From Hungatella sp. (lineage in GTDB: Bacteria; Bacillota; Clostridia; Lachnospirales; Lachnospiraceae), in the NCBI GenBank assembly GCA_009712635.1, contig WASS01000023.1:37722-101721 (forward strand): DNA of 64,000 nucleotides, read 5' to 3'. The position numbers were made by a program, and so were the translations under genes. The notes beneath the pieces are model-generated. The model did not search any database. It was not told the origin of the DNA and was given only the letters and a program-made list of their open reading frames with translations. Shown one piece after another: positions 63,229 to 64,000 of this stretch. Within the stretch, counting starts at the first letter, position 1; each line of letters opens with the position of its first letter.

Positions 63229-63257
63229 AGATTATCACAGATCCTGACACATGTCAA
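63229..63257 (-). promoter_or_regulatory. Promoter of the aspS leader
   Basis: On the minus strand TTGACA (63252-63257) and TAATCT (63229-63234) are exactly 17 bases apart. The -35 box lies in the last codons of the Nudix gene. The 324 bases from here to the aspS start contain the leader peptide and attenuator and no other gene. Confidence 0.75.
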
Positions 63258-63690
63258 ATGCAATTTCCTTATACTTTTCCATCAGCAATGGCTGAATATG
63301 AGGATAGGTCCAATTCTCTGGCAGCTGCTCCGTAATGATTACCTCTGCAATTTCATGATGGAGCTCCTCTTCAAAGGAGTATATTTCGGCAAAGTAAAGC
63401 ATACCAAGGCTTTCTTCCATTAAACACTCACCCTCTCTGGTCTCACCGCATACAGAATATACACATAATGGAATCATATCAAATTCCACTGCACCGGTTT
63501 CTTCCCAAAGTTCTCTCCTGGCAGTATCGTTGATATTTTCAGACTGTTCCCGGTGTCCCCCCGGCACTTCATAGGTATCTCTGTCTTTATGTCTGCAAAA
63601 AACCCATTTACCCTGATTTCTGGATATAATTACTGCAAACTTCAGCTTCTCATCCTCTGCCTCATCATAAAATTTAACCTGTGTCACCAT
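63235..63690 (-). CDS. Nudix hydrolase
   Basis: A 151-residue Nudix protein. The Nudix box is complete: GHREQSENINDTARRELWEE followed by TGA, matching G-x5-E-x7-RE-U-x-EE-x-G-U. It hydrolyses a nucleoside diphosphate linked to another group; the substrate is not predictable, although the box and short length fit MutT/ADP-ribose-type enzymes. ATG 63690 has AGAGG twelve bases upstream; a TTG at 63699 is only three bases from it. It lies directly upstream of aspS but with its own downstream promoter. Confidence 0.88.
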   Translation of the reverse strand: MVTQVKFYDEAEDEKLKFAVIISRNQGKWVFCRHKDRDTYEVPGGHREQSENINDTARRELWEETGAVEFDMIPLCVYSVCGETREGECLMEESLGMLYFAEIYSFEEELHHEIAEVIITEQLPENWTYPHIQPLLMEKYKEIAFDMCQDL

Positions 63691-63935
63691 GATTTCCAAT
63701 ATCCTCTCCGTGTTCCATCTACTAATTCAATCATATCATGAAATAAATAATGACAAAAGTTAAAAAATGGTAAAATTTAGATATAGCAAATTTCCAAAAA
63801 ATAGTTATAATGATATCTGATTATATGATTGTTCCGTTGTAAATCAGTGATTATATACTGATAATGAATATCATTTGAGTAAACTAAAACCTATTTTTTT
63901 CATGTGTTAATTTTGTAAATATATAACTATATTTA

Positions 63936-63968
63936 ATAAAAAAGGCGCAGTTTAACCAAAACCACGCC
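63936..63968 (-). terminator. Probable terminator of a gene entering from the right edge
   Basis: On the minus strand GGCG pairs with CGCC (inner GTTT/AAAC), followed by TTTTTTATTAA. The remaining sequence 63691-64000 is AT-rich; I see no complete gene in it. A minus-strand frame is open from the right edge to about 63893, too short to judge. Confidence 0.45.
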
Positions 63969-64000
63969 ACCATTTTCAGACTAATTTCGACACGATCCAT

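Noticed and set aside
62911..63234. T-box riboswitch for aspS
   Set aside because: No AGGGTGG-type T-box sequence or typical stem I specifier loop could be found; the Asp-codon leader frame explains the region better.

Overview
The window looks like a chromosomal stretch from an anaerobic, low-to-moderate G+C member of the Bacillota, most likely Lachnospiraceae. Supporting signs are strong Shine-Dalgarno sites, frequent ATGA overlaps, intrinsic terminators with T-runs, a CcpA-type operator, and many oxygen-sensitive iron-sulfur enzymes. The combination of citrate lyase genes with pectin-degrading enzymes fits the Lacrimispora / Clostridium sphenoides-indolis group; this is inference, because no rRNA or other marker gene is present.

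Layout. 1-1.7 kb: a truncated PTS EIIBC gene divergent from an RpiR-type regulator. 1.9-6.1 kb: a Na,K-ATPase-like (P2C-like) P-type ATPase followed by two TrkA/RCK-type proteins. 6.2-10.4 kb: a cupin, an old-yellow-enzyme-type NADH:flavin oxidoreductase and a divergent CdaR/PucR-type regulator. 10.5-14.5 kb: a selenium cluster (selD, LysR regulator, cysteine desulfurase, yedF, DUF3343). 14.8-19.0 kb: a polar amino-acid ABC transporter co-directional with a double-cubane-cluster reductase and its activase. 19.2-29.8 kb: a citrate lyase operon (citD-E-F-G-C) preceded by an aconitase-family hydratase, a PrpF-like isomerase and a MatC-like carrier, with a divergent LysR regulator. Together these suggest uptake, isomerisation or hydration, and cleavage of a tricarboxylate such as aconitate or citrate.

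29.8-38.9 kb: a nitroreductase, an antibiotic-resistance-type ABC-F gene behind a leader peptide and stacked attenuator hairpins, an MFS carrier, a tandem HD-GYP protein, and an iron-siderophore ABC operon under a DtxR-like box. 39-45 kb: a 2014-residue secreted pectinesterase/pectate lyase with a cre-like palindrome at its promoter. 45.5-52.2 kb: a zinc operon (Fur/Zur regulator, small Cys/His membrane protein, ZnuA, ZnuC, ZnuB, CobW-family protein, an unusual CobW-like::permease fusion, DUF1980 protein). 52.4-58.9 kb: an LPXTG-type surface adhesin divergent from an unfamiliar HTH regulator.

59-64 kb: a nucleotidyltransferase::aminotransferase fusion with a methyltransferase, then a Nudix hydrolase and a compact archaeal-type aspartyl-tRNA synthetase. 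The synthetase gene carries a previously unrecognised-looking leader: a 16-codon peptide ending in three Asp codons, alternative hairpins and a terminator, which reads as an aspartate-sensing attenuator. This leader, the CobW-permease fusion, the aconitase/PrpF/citrate-lyase module and the nucleotidyltransferase-aminotransferase pair are the most interesting items. No tRNA, rRNA, CRISPR array, intact insertion sequence or prophage was seen.
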